64,000 nucleotides of DNA from the NCBI RefSeq assembly GCF_030269305.1, contig NZ_BSTC01000003.1:310001-374000 (forward strand), in the 5' to 3' direction. Shown here piece after piece: positions 25,416-33,625 of the stretch. Every line of letters begins with the position of its first letter. Positions within the stretch are counted from its first letter, which is position 1. Origin of the DNA: Kineosporia sp. NBRC 101731 (GTDB taxonomy: Bacteria; Actinomycetota; Actinomycetes; Actinomycetales; Kineosporiaceae). A program made the position numbers and the translations under genes. The notes under the pieces are model-generated. The model did no database searches and had not been told where the DNA came from. It saw only the letters and a list, made by a program, of their open reading frames with translations.

Positions 25416-25454
25416 GAACGCCCCCGGTCACACCCAGCTCGGCCGGGGGCGCTC
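25416..25454 (+). terminator. GC-rich hairpin terminator after the DUF397 gene
   Basis: GAACGCCCCCGG (25416-25427) pairs with CCGGGGGCGCTC (25443-25454) over 12 bp with one A-C mismatch and a 15-nt loop. It begins 14 nt after the stop codon. There is no T-run. Confidence 0.7.
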
Positions 25455-25513
25455 TGGGCAAAAGGTTCCAATTGTCCGTAATGGTACCCGGAAACGCGGC
25501 CTAGGGTGGCCGG

Positions 25514-25955
25514 ATGAAGAACATCCCTGGTGGTGACCGGCGGAGGCCGTAGCGCCTTCCTCTGCTCGAAAGAGGCTGTGCTGCGGATGTCCACCGCACA
25601 CGGCGGTACCGGAGGGACAATCGTCAACGTGTCCTCCGCGGCCTCCCGTCTGGGGGCGCCGGGGGAGTACGTGGACTACGCTGCGTCGAAGGGAGCGATG
25701 GACTCCCTCACTACCGGCCTCTCGCTGGAGGTGGCGGCGGAGGGGATCCGCGTCAACGGCGTACGGCCGGGCTTCATCCGCACGGGCATGCACGCCGACG
25801 GCGGCGACCCGGGCCGCGTCGACCGGCTCCAGCACCTCCTGCCGATGAGCCGCGGTGGCGAACCGGAAGAGGTGGCCGAGGCCGTCGTCTGGTTGTTGTC
25901 CCCGGCCTCCTCGTTCGTCACCGGCACCTTCATCGATCTGGCCGGCGGGAACTAG
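25514..25955 (+). pseudogene. Decayed SDR oxidoreductase (frameshift and internal deletion)
   Basis: The C-terminal two thirds of a short-chain dehydrogenase is intact: TIVNVSSAASRLGAPGEYVDYAASKGAMD (in pieces the catalytic Ser, Tyr and Lys), GIRVNGVRPGFIRTGMHADGG and the SFVTGTFIDLAGG terminus. The glycine-rich cofactor motif TGGGR is fused directly to a segment (AFLCSKEAV) that normally lies about 80-90 residues later, so most of the Rossmann half is deleted. The apparent original ATG at 25514 (MKNIP...) is out of frame with the rest by one base, and TGA blocks the frame further up. The fragment could be translated from GTG 25530 as 141 aa but would lack the NAD(P) site. Confidence 0.8.
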
Positions 25956-25962
25956 CCGCCGG

Positions 25963-26499
25963 CTAGCCCTCGATGATCGCCATCAGTGCCGCGGCGTACG
26001 GCGCGGAGTCGACGTCACCGCGCACCGCGAGCTGGTGGCTGTAGCTGGAACAGAGCGCGACGAAGGCTTCGGCGATCGGCTCGGCCTGCTCACGCCGACG
26101 CGGCGGCACCATCTCGGCGATCGTCGCCCGCAGAGCGGTGAGCTGTCCCTGAACGACGACCGCCAGCGCCGGTGACACCGTCGCCTCGGCGTAGATCTGG
26201 ACCACCAGCCGGGCGTGATCGGTATCCCGGGCCCGTGCGCGCACGTGCTCGAGGAAGGCGGCGACGGACTCGGCGGTCAGTGCTGTCGGAAGAGCCTCGG
26301 TGCCCTGCTCACAGACCGCGATGACGATCTCGTCCTTGCTCTTGAAGTACCGGTAGATGGCCCCGTTCGAGAGTCCGGACCCGTCCACGATGTCGGCCAT
26401 CGACGTGCGGGCGAACCCGTGACTGGCGAACCGGGCGCGAGCCGCGTCCACAATCTGCTGACGTCGGGCGTCAAGGTGTTCCTGGCTGACCTTCGGCAT
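25963..26499 (-). CDS. TetR-family transcriptional repressor
   Basis: The 178-aa protein has the TetR N-terminal HTH (residues ~10-58: RQQIVDAARARFASHGFART, SMADIVDGSGLSNGAIYRYF, KSKDEIV) and a variable all-helical ligand domain. It is divergent from the aldo/keto reductase gene with 73 bp between the starts, so that gene is the likely target. No strong palindrome is visible in the short gap. Its 3' end is close to the SDR pseudogene, which may once have been part of the same regulon. Confidence 0.93.
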   Translation of the reverse strand: MPKVSQEHLDARRQQIVDAARARFASHGFARTSMADIVDGSGLSNGAIYRYFKSKDEIVIAVCEQGTEALPTALTAESVAAFLEHVRARARDTDHARLVVQIYAEATVSPALAVVVQGQLTALRATIAEMVPPRRREQAEPIAEAFVALCSSYSHQLAVRGDVDSAPYAAALMAIIEG

Positions 26500-26572
26500 A
26501 AAAAGAGTGACCCCTCGTTTTATTTGCTACTGTCGGGAGCTTACCCCAGAACATCGACCCCCAGGAGCTGTC

Positions 26573-27619
26573 ATGCGCTACCAGACCTTCGGCCGCCTGA
26601 CCGGACTGTGCGTGTCGGAGTACGCGCTGGGCACGGCGAACTTCGGAACCTCCGACGGCAGTGCCGGTCTCGAGGCCTCCCGGGAGATCTTCGAGGCCTT
26701 CGTGGCGTCCGGCGGCACCACGATCGACACGTCCAACATCTACCGGGGCGGCGAGGCCGAGACCGTGCTCGGTGGGCTCCTCGGCGACCGGCGGGACGAT
26801 CTGGTGGTGATCACCAAGTACAGCGGCACGAGACAGGCCGAACCTCGTCCGGGCACGACCGGCAACAGCCGCAAGGTGATGATCCGTTCCCTGGAAGACA
26901 GCCTGCGGCGGCTGAAAACCGACTACGTGGATGTCTTCATGCCGCATTTCCCCGACGGCACCACCCCGATCGAGGAGATCCTGGCCGGTTTCGACGACCT
27001 GATCCGGTCGGGCAAGATCCTGCACGGCGGACTCTCCAACTTCCCCGCCTGGCGGGTCGCCGGGGCCACGCTCCGCGCGGACCTCCAGGGCCTGGCCCCT
27101 CTGGTCGGCATCCAGTTCGAGTACAGCCTGGCCGAGCGATCCGCCGAACGGGAAATGCTGCCGATGGCGGAAGCTCACGGTCTGGGCGTCGTGCTGTACT
27201 CCCCCCTGGCCGGAGGGCTGCTCACCGGCAAGTACCGACGGGGCGAACAGGGCCGGCTGAGCGCACGGGGCGACGACCTGGAAGGCACGGCCCAGCGCAC
27301 GGCGATCGTCGACGCGGTCCTGGAGATTGCGGACGAGGTGGGCACCAGTGCGGTCCAGGTCTCGTTGGCCTGGCTACGCCACCGCGCAGCCGTGGCCTCC
27401 ACGGCCCTGGTCCCGATCGTCGGCCCTCGCACCGTGTCCCAGCTGGAGGAGTACCTGAAGGCACTCGACCTCGAACTCGGTGCCGAGCACTACCGGCTTT
27501 TGGACGAGGTGAGCGCGGTCCGCCTCGGAACTCCGCACGAAGATGTCGCCGCCGCACTGAAGAACGGGTTCGACGGCAACCGGTCGCTGCTCCAGGCCCT
27601 TCCCGTTCCGGTCATCTGA
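26573..27619 (+). CDS. Aldo/keto reductase
   Basis: The 348-aa protein has AKR landmarks: MRYQTFGRLTGLCVSEYALG at the start, TTIDTSNIYRGGEAETVLG (catalytic Asp and Tyr region), DYVDVFMPHFPDG (catalytic His) and a C-terminal cofactor loop VPIVGPRTVSQLEEYL. It resembles the AKR11-14/YajO-like group of NADPH-dependent carbonyl reductases. The ATG at 26573 follows AGGAG with 6-nt spacing and matches the family N-terminus. Likely repressed by the divergent TetR protein. The substrate is unknown. Confidence 0.92.
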   Translation: MRYQTFGRLTGLCVSEYALGTANFGTSDGSAGLEASREIFEAFVASGGTTIDTSNIYRGGEAETVLGGLLGDRRDDLVVITKYSGTRQAEPRPGTTGNSRKVMIRSLEDSLRRLKTDYVDVFMPHFPDGTTPIEEILAGFDDLIRSGKILHGGLSNFPAWRVAGATLRADLQGLAPLVGIQFEYSLAERSAEREMLPMAEAHGLGVVLYSPLAGGLLTGKYRRGEQGRLSARGDDLEGTAQRTAIVDAVLEIADEVGTSAVQVSLAWLRHRAAVASTALVPIVGPRTVSQLEEYLKALDLELGAEHYRLLDEVSAVRLGTPHEDVAAALKNGFDGNRSLLQALPVPVI

Positions 27620-27785
27620 CTGCCCGTCCGGCGTGACCGACCCTCGCCCCGGTGGCTCATCGGGAGTCGATGCTCTCCGGGAAAACCTCTTCGATCTGGA
27701 AGTACCGCCGTCGAGAAGCGGTATTTTTGTCACCATTGGGTGGCTCGTGTGGAACGCGGGGAAATGCTGTCGCCGAGGGAGACCT

Positions 27786-29168
27786 GTGTTCGGTCGTAAG
27801 CGCAGAACCGGCCCACGTCAGGCAGCCGTCAGCGAATCGGAGTCGGAGTTCGCCGAGTTCCTGGCCCTGGGCCGAGCGTGTCTGGAGGCGGGTGAACCGT
27901 GGGAGGCGCAGCAGTGGTTCATCGCCGCGAGCGACACGACCGACCCCGCGCTGCTGTTCGGTCTCGGGCACTCCTTCGCCGAGATCGGTGCGACGACGTC
28001 GGCGATCGGCGTGTACGAGCGGGCCGCGCGGGCCGGTCACGTCGACGCGATGAACAATCTCGGTGTTCTGCTCAAGCAGGCAGACCGCTGGGAAGAGGCC
28101 GAGACATGGCTGCGGGCAGCCGCATCCACCGGTGACCGGGACGCTCTGAACAATCTCGGGAATCTCCTGAGAGTGCTCGGGCGCACCGGCGAGGCCATCG
28201 ACAGTTACCTCGGGTCGGCCCGGGCGGGGCACGTCGAGGCAATGCTCAGCCTGGGCCAGATCCTGCTGCACCGGGGCGATGTCAGCACGGCGAAGGACTG
28301 GTTCCAGCGGGCGGCGCGAGCCGGGCACGCGGCCGGGGAACTGATGCTTGAGGTCGCCGCCCGGTCCGAACCCGGTTCGGCCCCACCCGCCCGGGCCGAA
28401 CCGTCCGGCCATCAGCCCCCGATCACCCTTCCCGCCGATGACCTGCCCGCCGCTGCCGATGCTCTTCGGCGGCGGGCCCAGGCCACCGGCGACCCGGCCC
28501 TGCTCGACGCCGCCATCGAGCTCGCCGCCCAGGCTGCCTCCGAATCCGCGGCAGACTCCCCTGAACGTGCGCTGTCGACCGCCACCCTCTGCGTCTCTCT
28601 GCGCACCCGTGCCGCCCGCACGGGGCAGAAAGACGACCTGACCGCCGCCATTGCCGCCGGCCGGTACAGCGTTGCCGCCGCCGACGCCTGCGGGCGGCAC
28701 GGGCCCCGTTCCCGCACCGCGCTGGCCACCGCGCTGCTGGATGCCCACCAGGCCGGTGAGCAGGGATGTCTGGGCGAGGCCGTCGGCCTGAACCGGGACA
28801 TCGTCGCGACCCTCGACCTCGACGACATCGAATACCCCTCTGCCCTGACGAATCTCAGCAACGCCCTGCTCCTGCTGGGTGCCGCGGACCAGGATCAGGA
28901 CGTGCTCGGCGAAGCGGTCGTGACCGGGCGGGAGGCTCTGCGTCTGAGGCCGGGGCCGAGCGCTGACCGGGCCCGGGCGGCCATGTCCCTCAGCCAGGCG
29001 CTCCTGCAGCTGGGCCTGCTCACCCGGTCGCTGTCGTGGGTGCGTGAAGCCGGTCAGTACGCACACCAAGCCTTGGCCGATCTGCCGGAACACGATCCCA
29101 GCCGGCCCGCCTTCGAGCACTTCACCTCCCTGCTGGACACCGCCCGGGACACCGATGGCGAAGCGTGA
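27786..29168 (+). CDS. TPR/Sel1-like repeat protein, first gene of the CHAT operon
   Basis: From the GTG at 27786 (preceded by GAGGGAGA) the protein has 460 aa. Residues ~25-190 are Sel1/TPR-like units with recurring A-x-x-x-G-H-x-x-A-M-x-x-L-G patterns (ERAARAGHVDAMNNLGVLL, GSARAGHVEAMLSLGQILL). After a Pro-rich linker, residues ~215-450 form further TPR-like helices (DPALLDAAIELAAQAA, GEAVVTGREALRLRPG). No signal peptide or membrane segment. The stop lies 14 bp inside the next gene, so the two are coupled. The first and second genes share the same helical style, suggesting a scaffold or sensor partner of the protease. Confidence 0.88.
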   Translation: MFGRKRRTGPRQAAVSESESEFAEFLALGRACLEAGEPWEAQQWFIAASDTTDPALLFGLGHSFAEIGATTSAIGVYERAARAGHVDAMNNLGVLLKQADRWEEAETWLRAAASTGDRDALNNLGNLLRVLGRTGEAIDSYLGSARAGHVEAMLSLGQILLHRGDVSTAKDWFQRAARAGHAAGELMLEVAARSEPGSAPPARAEPSGHQPPITLPADDLPAAADALRRRAQATGDPALLDAAIELAAQAASESAADSPERALSTATLCVSLRTRAARTGQKDDLTAAIAAGRYSVAAADACGRHGPRSRTALATALLDAHQAGEQGCLGEAVGLNRDIVATLDLDDIEYPSALTNLSNALLLLGAADQDQDVLGEAVVTGREALRLRPGPSADRARAAMSLSQALLQLGLLTRSLSWVREAGQYAHQALADLPEHDPSRPAFEHFTSLLDTARDTDGEA

Positions 29169-31716
29169 CCCCGGTGCTCTCAACGACGATGCCGTCGCGC
29201 TCTGGGACCGCTACGACCTGCTCGGCGACGTGGCCCTCCTGGAGACCGCCATCACCCGGCTTCGTACCGCACTGAGCCTGCGCCACGTCGAGCCCACCAC
29301 CAGGCTCAGCCTTCAGGCCAACCTCTCGGGAACACTGACCGCCCGGGCCCTGCGCACCGGGTCACCGGACGACCTGCTGGAGGCCGCGAACCTGGCGCGG
29401 GACGTGGTGGCGGCCACCCCGCCGCACGACCCGCGTCACCTCGGGCGGCAGACCGGCGCCGGGGTGACGCTCCTGCACTACTTCGTCCGCTCGCGTGACA
29501 CATCGGTCCTGGACGAGGCCACCGGTGTCTTCGAGGCGGTGCTCGCCCGGGACCCGTCCGCGTCGGCGCAGAGCAATCTGGCCGAATGCCTGCGACAGCA
29601 GTACGGGGTTCGCCGAGACCCGGCGATGCTCGAGAGGGCCCTCGAACTGGCCCGTTCGGCCGTCGCTGATCCCGCCGACCCCCAGCAGGCCCGGTTCCAG
29701 TCCAATCTGGCCCTGACCCTGATGAGTCTGCCCACGGCGGGCGGTGACCCGGTGGTTCTGGCCCAGGCCCGGCGGGCGATGTGGGCCGCCCTGGCCGCCA
29801 CCCCGGCCGGTCACCCGAACGAGGCCGAGCGAAAATGCACCCACGCGATGGTCTTACAGATGATCTATCGGTACGAACCCCAGGCGTTCACCCTGTCCGA
29901 CTTCCTGCGGGCCGGCCGGCAGGCCGAACAGGTCACGCCCGAGGGGCATCCGCTCCGGGCCACCGCCCTGCGTCTGCGGGCAGCCGGCGATTACCTCCGG
30001 GCCCACGCCACCGGGAACCAGGCCGCCCGGTCCACCTCCCGGCGGTGGTTCCGCCAACTCATCGACAACCCGGCCCTCCCCGTCGCCGAACGAGTCCGGG
30101 CCGCGATGGTCTGGGCGGACGTGACGCTGGTGGCCGGCGGCGACCTGCACGAGGCCCGGTGGGCCTTCGGGCGCACCGTGGAACTTCTGCCGCTGGTGCC
30201 CGGGCGTCATCTGCGCTCCACGGACCAGCAGCAGCAGATCGCCCAGTTCCCCGGCCTGGCCTCGGACGCGGCCGCGTGCGCCGTGGCCACCCACGACCCG
30301 GCCGCGGCCCTGCTCCTGCTGGAACAGGGCCGCGGCGTGCTGCTCGCCCAGGCCATCGAGACGGTGCCGGAACTGGGTCCCCTCGAAAGGGCGCGCCCCG
30401 ACCTCGCCGCGACCTTCCGCCGGTTGCGGCGGCAGTTCGGGCCCAGCGACCGGTCCGAAGAGGGTGACACCTTCGGCCCGATAGCTGCGGCCGAGGAACG
30501 CCGACGGGCGGCCCAGGAGTGGGAAACCCTGCTGACCCAGATCCGGGCCGAGCGCGGTTTCACCGACTTCCTGCGCCCACCCGCGATCGGCGAACTGATC
30601 GCGGCCGGGCACGACGGCCCCGTCGTGATCGTCAACATCAGCCGCCTGCGCTGCGACGCGATCATTCTCGACCGCACCCAACCGACCGGACCGACCGGAC
30701 CTCAGGTCCTGCCGATGCCCCACCTCACGGCCGACGAAGCACTCGGCCAGGCCCGGGCCTTCGGCGAGGCCATCCGGGCCGGACGGGACCCGGAACGGTC
30801 CCTGGCCGAGCGCGCCGCCGCGGAAGACACCTCCCGTGCCGTCCTGCGCTGGCTGTGGCACGCCGTGACCAGGCCCGTCCTGGCCGCGCTCGGGCTCGAT
30901 CGCCCACCGGCCGAGGCGGTCACGCCGCTTCCCCGGATCTGGTGGGTGCCCACCGGCCCGCTCGCGTTCCTGCCCCTGCACGCGGCCGGGGAGTATCCCG
31001 ATCCTCTGGACCCAACGACCTCCGGACCGTGCGCCCTCGATCTGGTGGTCTCCTCCTACGTCCCGACCGTGCGGACCCTGCTGCACCACCGCGCCCGCCT
31101 CGACCGCGGGCCCACCGGCACCCCGTGGACCTCGCTCATCGTCTCCATGCCCACCACCCCCGGCGCCCAGCCGCTGCCCGGCGCCCACGCCGAGGCCACC
31201 CGGATACATCACGAGATCTGGCCCGAGGCAGACGTTCTCGAGGGTCCGGCCGCCAACCGCCGGAGCGTGCTGGCGGCGCTGCCCACGTGCAGCCGAGCAC
31301 ATTTCGCCTGTCACGCCCGCAGCAGCGACGATCCTGCCGGGGCCGCCTACCTGCTCCTGCACGACCACGACCACGCGCCCCTCACCGTGTCCGACATCGC
31401 GGCCCTGCGCCTGACCGGCGCCGAGTTCGCCTATCTGTCGGCCTGCGAGACCAACCGGGCCGCGTACGCGCTCGCCGACGAGGGCATGCACCTGACCAGC
31501 GCCTTTCACGTCGCCGGGTTCCGGCACGTGATCGGCACGCTCTGGCGCACGGCGGACGACGTCGCTGCGCGGCTGGCCGAGAACTGCCATCGTGCCGTGA
31601 CGACCGCCGGCGTGGCCCACGCCGCGCGGGCCCTGCACGCCGCTGTGCAGGACGAGCGCCACGCCGCCCCGTCCGTCCCGACCCTGTGGGCGGCTCACAT
31701 CCATGTCGGCCTGTAA
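29155..31716 (+). CDS. TPR-CHAT caspase-like protease
   Basis: From ATG 29155 the protein has 853 aa. Residues ~1-500 are TPR-like helical repeats (YDLLGDVALLETAITRLRTA, DPAMLERALELARSAVAD). Residues ~530-853 form a CHAT domain. The His of AHFACHARS (His720) and the Cys of FAYLSACETNRAAY (Cys764) are the expected catalytic dyad, and GFRHVIGTLWRTADD is the usual following strand. CHAT proteins are clan-CD proteases; known examples include the type III-E CRISPR protease Csx29 and proteases that activate bacterial gasdermins. It overlaps the upstream TPR gene by 14 bp and is followed by two small coupled genes. The substrate is probably inside the operon or host, which is inference. Confidence 0.93.
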   Translation: MAKRDPGALNDDAVALWDRYDLLGDVALLETAITRLRTALSLRHVEPTTRLSLQANLSGTLTARALRTGSPDDLLEAANLARDVVAATPPHDPRHLGRQTGAGVTLLHYFVRSRDTSVLDEATGVFEAVLARDPSASAQSNLAECLRQQYGVRRDPAMLERALELARSAVADPADPQQARFQSNLALTLMSLPTAGGDPVVLAQARRAMWAALAATPAGHPNEAERKCTHAMVLQMIYRYEPQAFTLSDFLRAGRQAEQVTPEGHPLRATALRLRAAGDYLRAHATGNQAARSTSRRWFRQLIDNPALPVAERVRAAMVWADVTLVAGGDLHEARWAFGRTVELLPLVPGRHLRSTDQQQQIAQFPGLASDAAACAVATHDPAAALLLLEQGRGVLLAQAIETVPELGPLERARPDLAATFRRLRRQFGPSDRSEEGDTFGPIAAAEERRRAAQEWETLLTQIRAERGFTDFLRPPAIGELIAAGHDGPVVIVNISRLRCDAIILDRTQPTGPTGPQVLPMPHLTADEALGQARAFGEAIRAGRDPERSLAERAAAEDTSRAVLRWLWHAVTRPVLAALGLDRPPAEAVTPLPRIWWVPTGPLAFLPLHAAGEYPDPLDPTTSGPCALDLVVSSYVPTVRTLLHHRARLDRGPTGTPWTSLIVSMPTTPGAQPLPGAHAEATRIHHEIWPEADVLEGPAANRRSVLAALPTCSRAHFACHARSSDDPAGAAYLLLHDHDHAPLTVSDIAALRLTGAEFAYLSACETNRAAYALADEGMHLTSAFHVAGFRHVIGTLWRTADDVAARLAENCHRAVTTAGVAHAARALHAAVQDERHAAPSVPTLWAAHIHVGL

Positions 31717-31734
31717 CGTGAAAGAGACTCTCTG

Positions 31735-32121
31735 ATGGGCACTGACAATCAGCTGGGCCGGTTCTGCCAAGACCTCGGGTTCCTGAGAGCCCGGGCTTCA
31801 GCCGCCGGCGTTGCGCTGCTGGAGGCTCTTGAGCGCCTCTCGGGCGAGGCCGCCGACGGACGGATCGACAGCGCCTGGAGCGCCCGGCTGGTGCACCTGT
31901 GCCGACAGCTGGGCATTCCGGAAGCCACCGCCGAACGCGCTTGGCAGCCCACCGTCGGAGGCCCCGGGGCGCTCTTGCCGACCGGGTCCGGCATCCCCTC
32001 GGCCGATCGGTACCGCTGCCCACGGGCCGTGTGCTCCCGGTACGAGCTCCGGCAACCCGGTGGACCAGAACCCGTGTGCGGGCTACGGGGCGAGACCTTG
32101 TCTCTCGTGGACCCGGCGTGA
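31735..32121 (+). CDS. Small protein with a Cys-containing C-terminus in the CHAT operon
   Basis: The 128-aa protein has a helical N-terminal half (LLEALERLSGEAADGRID...) and a C-terminal motif CPRAVCSRYEL...PVCGLRG (C-x4-C with a third Cys), resembling a minimal zinc-binding or disulfide knuckle. It starts 18 nt after the CHAT stop and its own stop overlaps the GTG of the next gene. No family recognised. The position suggests an adaptor or protease substrate. Confidence 0.8.
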   Translation: MGTDNQLGRFCQDLGFLRARASAAGVALLEALERLSGEAADGRIDSAWSARLVHLCRQLGIPEATAERAWQPTVGGPGALLPTGSGIPSADRYRCPRAVCSRYELRQPGGPEPVCGLRGETLSLVDPA

Positions 32122-32987
32122 CGCCGTTGCTGGGCCAGGTCGGCAGTCGGCTGCTCGACCGCTGGACCACGCTGATTGCGCTTCCCGGAGTCATTTTCGT
32201 GGCGGTCGGAGTTCTCGGTGTGGATCTCGGTCACCGGCATGCCCTGGACCTGGCCATGCTGGGCGACCGGGCGCAGGCCGCCGCCGAGAGCGCGACCGGC
32301 GTCGTCGTGCTGGTCGCGTTGGCCGCACTCGCGGCGACCGGGGCCGGGCTGGGCGCCCAGCTCCTGGGCGCCGGCCAGCTGCTGTGGTGGCTCGGGTCGT
32401 GGCCGGTTCCGCTGCGGTCCTACGCGGGCCGGCGGACGGTTCGCCGGCGGGAACGGTGGGTGCAGGCCCAGGCGGAGTTCACGAAGGCTCTCGAAAGCGC
32501 AGATCCGCAGTCGGCCGATGCCGCCGGGCACGGTACCCGGCGGAACGCTCAGGCCTGGGCCGAGCCGAGTCGCCCGACCTGGATCGGCGATCGCGTCGCG
32601 GCCGTGGAGACCCGGGTGCGCAACGCCTACGGTCTCGACCTGCCTGCGGTCTGGCCCGGCCTGTGGCTGGTCCTTCCCGACCCGCCCCGCATCGAGATCC
32701 GTTCCGCGCGCACCCGGGTCGACGAGGCCGCGGTACTGTCGGCCTGGGGCCTGATGTACGTCGTGCTGGGCGCGTTCTGGTGGCCTGCCGCGCTGATCGG
32801 GGCGGTGACCTGGACCGTGGGCTGGCTCACGGCCCGGCAGGCGGTCGACGGGTACGCCGCATTGGTCGAGTCCACCGTCGACCTCTACGGGGCGTCGCTG
32901 GCGACCACACTGGGAATCCCGCTCACCGGTGCACTCACCACCGACGTCGGCCGGGCCATCACCCGGCGGGTTCGCAAGGGCGCCTGA
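32118..32987 (+). CDS. Membrane protein, last gene of the CHAT operon
   Basis: From the GTG at 32118, which overlaps the previous stop (GTGA), the protein has 289 aa. Two hydrophobic segments lie near residues 17-37 and 60-90 and one or two near 208-240 (AWGLMYVVLGAFWWPAALIG). The ~120 residues between them are soluble and charged (RRTVRRRERWVQAQAEF). No family recognised. As the terminal membrane component next to a caspase-like protease it is a candidate effector or anchor. A 12-bp-stem terminator follows 8 bp after the stop. Confidence 0.85.
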   Translation: MTPLLGQVGSRLLDRWTTLIALPGVIFVAVGVLGVDLGHRHALDLAMLGDRAQAAAESATGVVVLVALAALAATGAGLGAQLLGAGQLLWWLGSWPVPLRSYAGRRTVRRRERWVQAQAEFTKALESADPQSADAAGHGTRRNAQAWAEPSRPTWIGDRVAAVETRVRNAYGLDLPAVWPGLWLVLPDPPRIEIRSARTRVDEAAVLSAWGLMYVVLGAFWWPAALIGAVTWTVGWLTARQAVDGYAALVESTVDLYGASLATTLGIPLTGALTTDVGRAITRRVRKGA

Positions 32988-33540
32988 CCCCTCCGGCGGG
33001 CGACCCCGGGAACGGGTCGCCCGCCCGTCCCACGAAGTCGATGCCGGCCGACGTACGGACGATGCTGCGGGAACCGTCGCAGCCCACCACGAAGGTGGCC
33101 CGGCGGATGCGCTCGTTCCCGCCCGGCGTCCTCACCACGACGGTGACGCCATCGTCGTCCTGCGTCACTCCGGTCACGGCGTGCCCGCGCAGCACGTTCG
33201 CGCCCAGGTCCCGGGCCCGCCGCTCGAGTTTCTCCTCGGTCTGCACCTGGGAGTGCGCCAGGACGAAGGGGAACGGACTGTCCAGCGTGGCCAGGGGCAG
33301 CCGCTGTTCCAGCATGCCGAAGTGGTAGGTGGGCAGATGGACGCCGCTGTTCACGAACTCGTCGGCCAGGCCGCGCATGGCCAGCACCTCGAGCGTGCGG
33401 GCGTGCAGGGTCATTGCCCGGGAATGCGGAAAGCGCCGCTCCCGCCCCTCCAGTACGTCGACCGTGACGCCGGCCAGGCGCAGTTCGGCCGCGAGCCACA
33501 GTCTCGTCGGGCCGCCCCCGACCACGATCACCTCGGGCAT
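32959..33540 (-). pseudogene. N-terminal remnant of an aromatic-ring FAD monooxygenase
   Basis: The 193 residues start MPEVIVVGGGPTRLWLAAEL, the FAD-binding motif of the PHBH/PF01494 family, but the third conserved Gly is Arg (GGGPTR). HSRAMTLHARTLEVL and VVGCDGSRSIVRTSAG are family-typical. The ORF then stops, lacking the C-terminal ~300 residues that carry the GD motif for FAD ribityl binding and the substrate pocket. The last ~25 residues read through the CHAT operon's terminator and overlap its last gene by 29 bp. This is a truncated, probably dead gene. Confidence 0.8.
32995..33025 (+). terminator. Perfect 12-bp stem terminator of the CHAT operon
   Basis: GGCGGGCGACCC (32995-33006) and GGGTCGCCCGCC (33014-33025) form a perfect 12-bp stem with a 7-nt loop, 8 nt after the operon's last stop codon. 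The minus-strand monooxygenase remnant reads straight through it. Confidence 0.8.
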
Positions 33541-33625
33541 GGCGTAATCCTTCCGACGTTACGAAATGCGGAGAATCACCGCATTTCACCTTAGCCGCCG
33601 GACGGTCGCGACCGGGCCTGATCGA

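Noticed and set aside
29854-31770. A 638-codon minus-strand open frame opposite the CHAT gene
   Set aside because: Antisense shadow of a gene with an intact catalytic dyad; Gly/Arg/Pro-rich with no recognisable domain.
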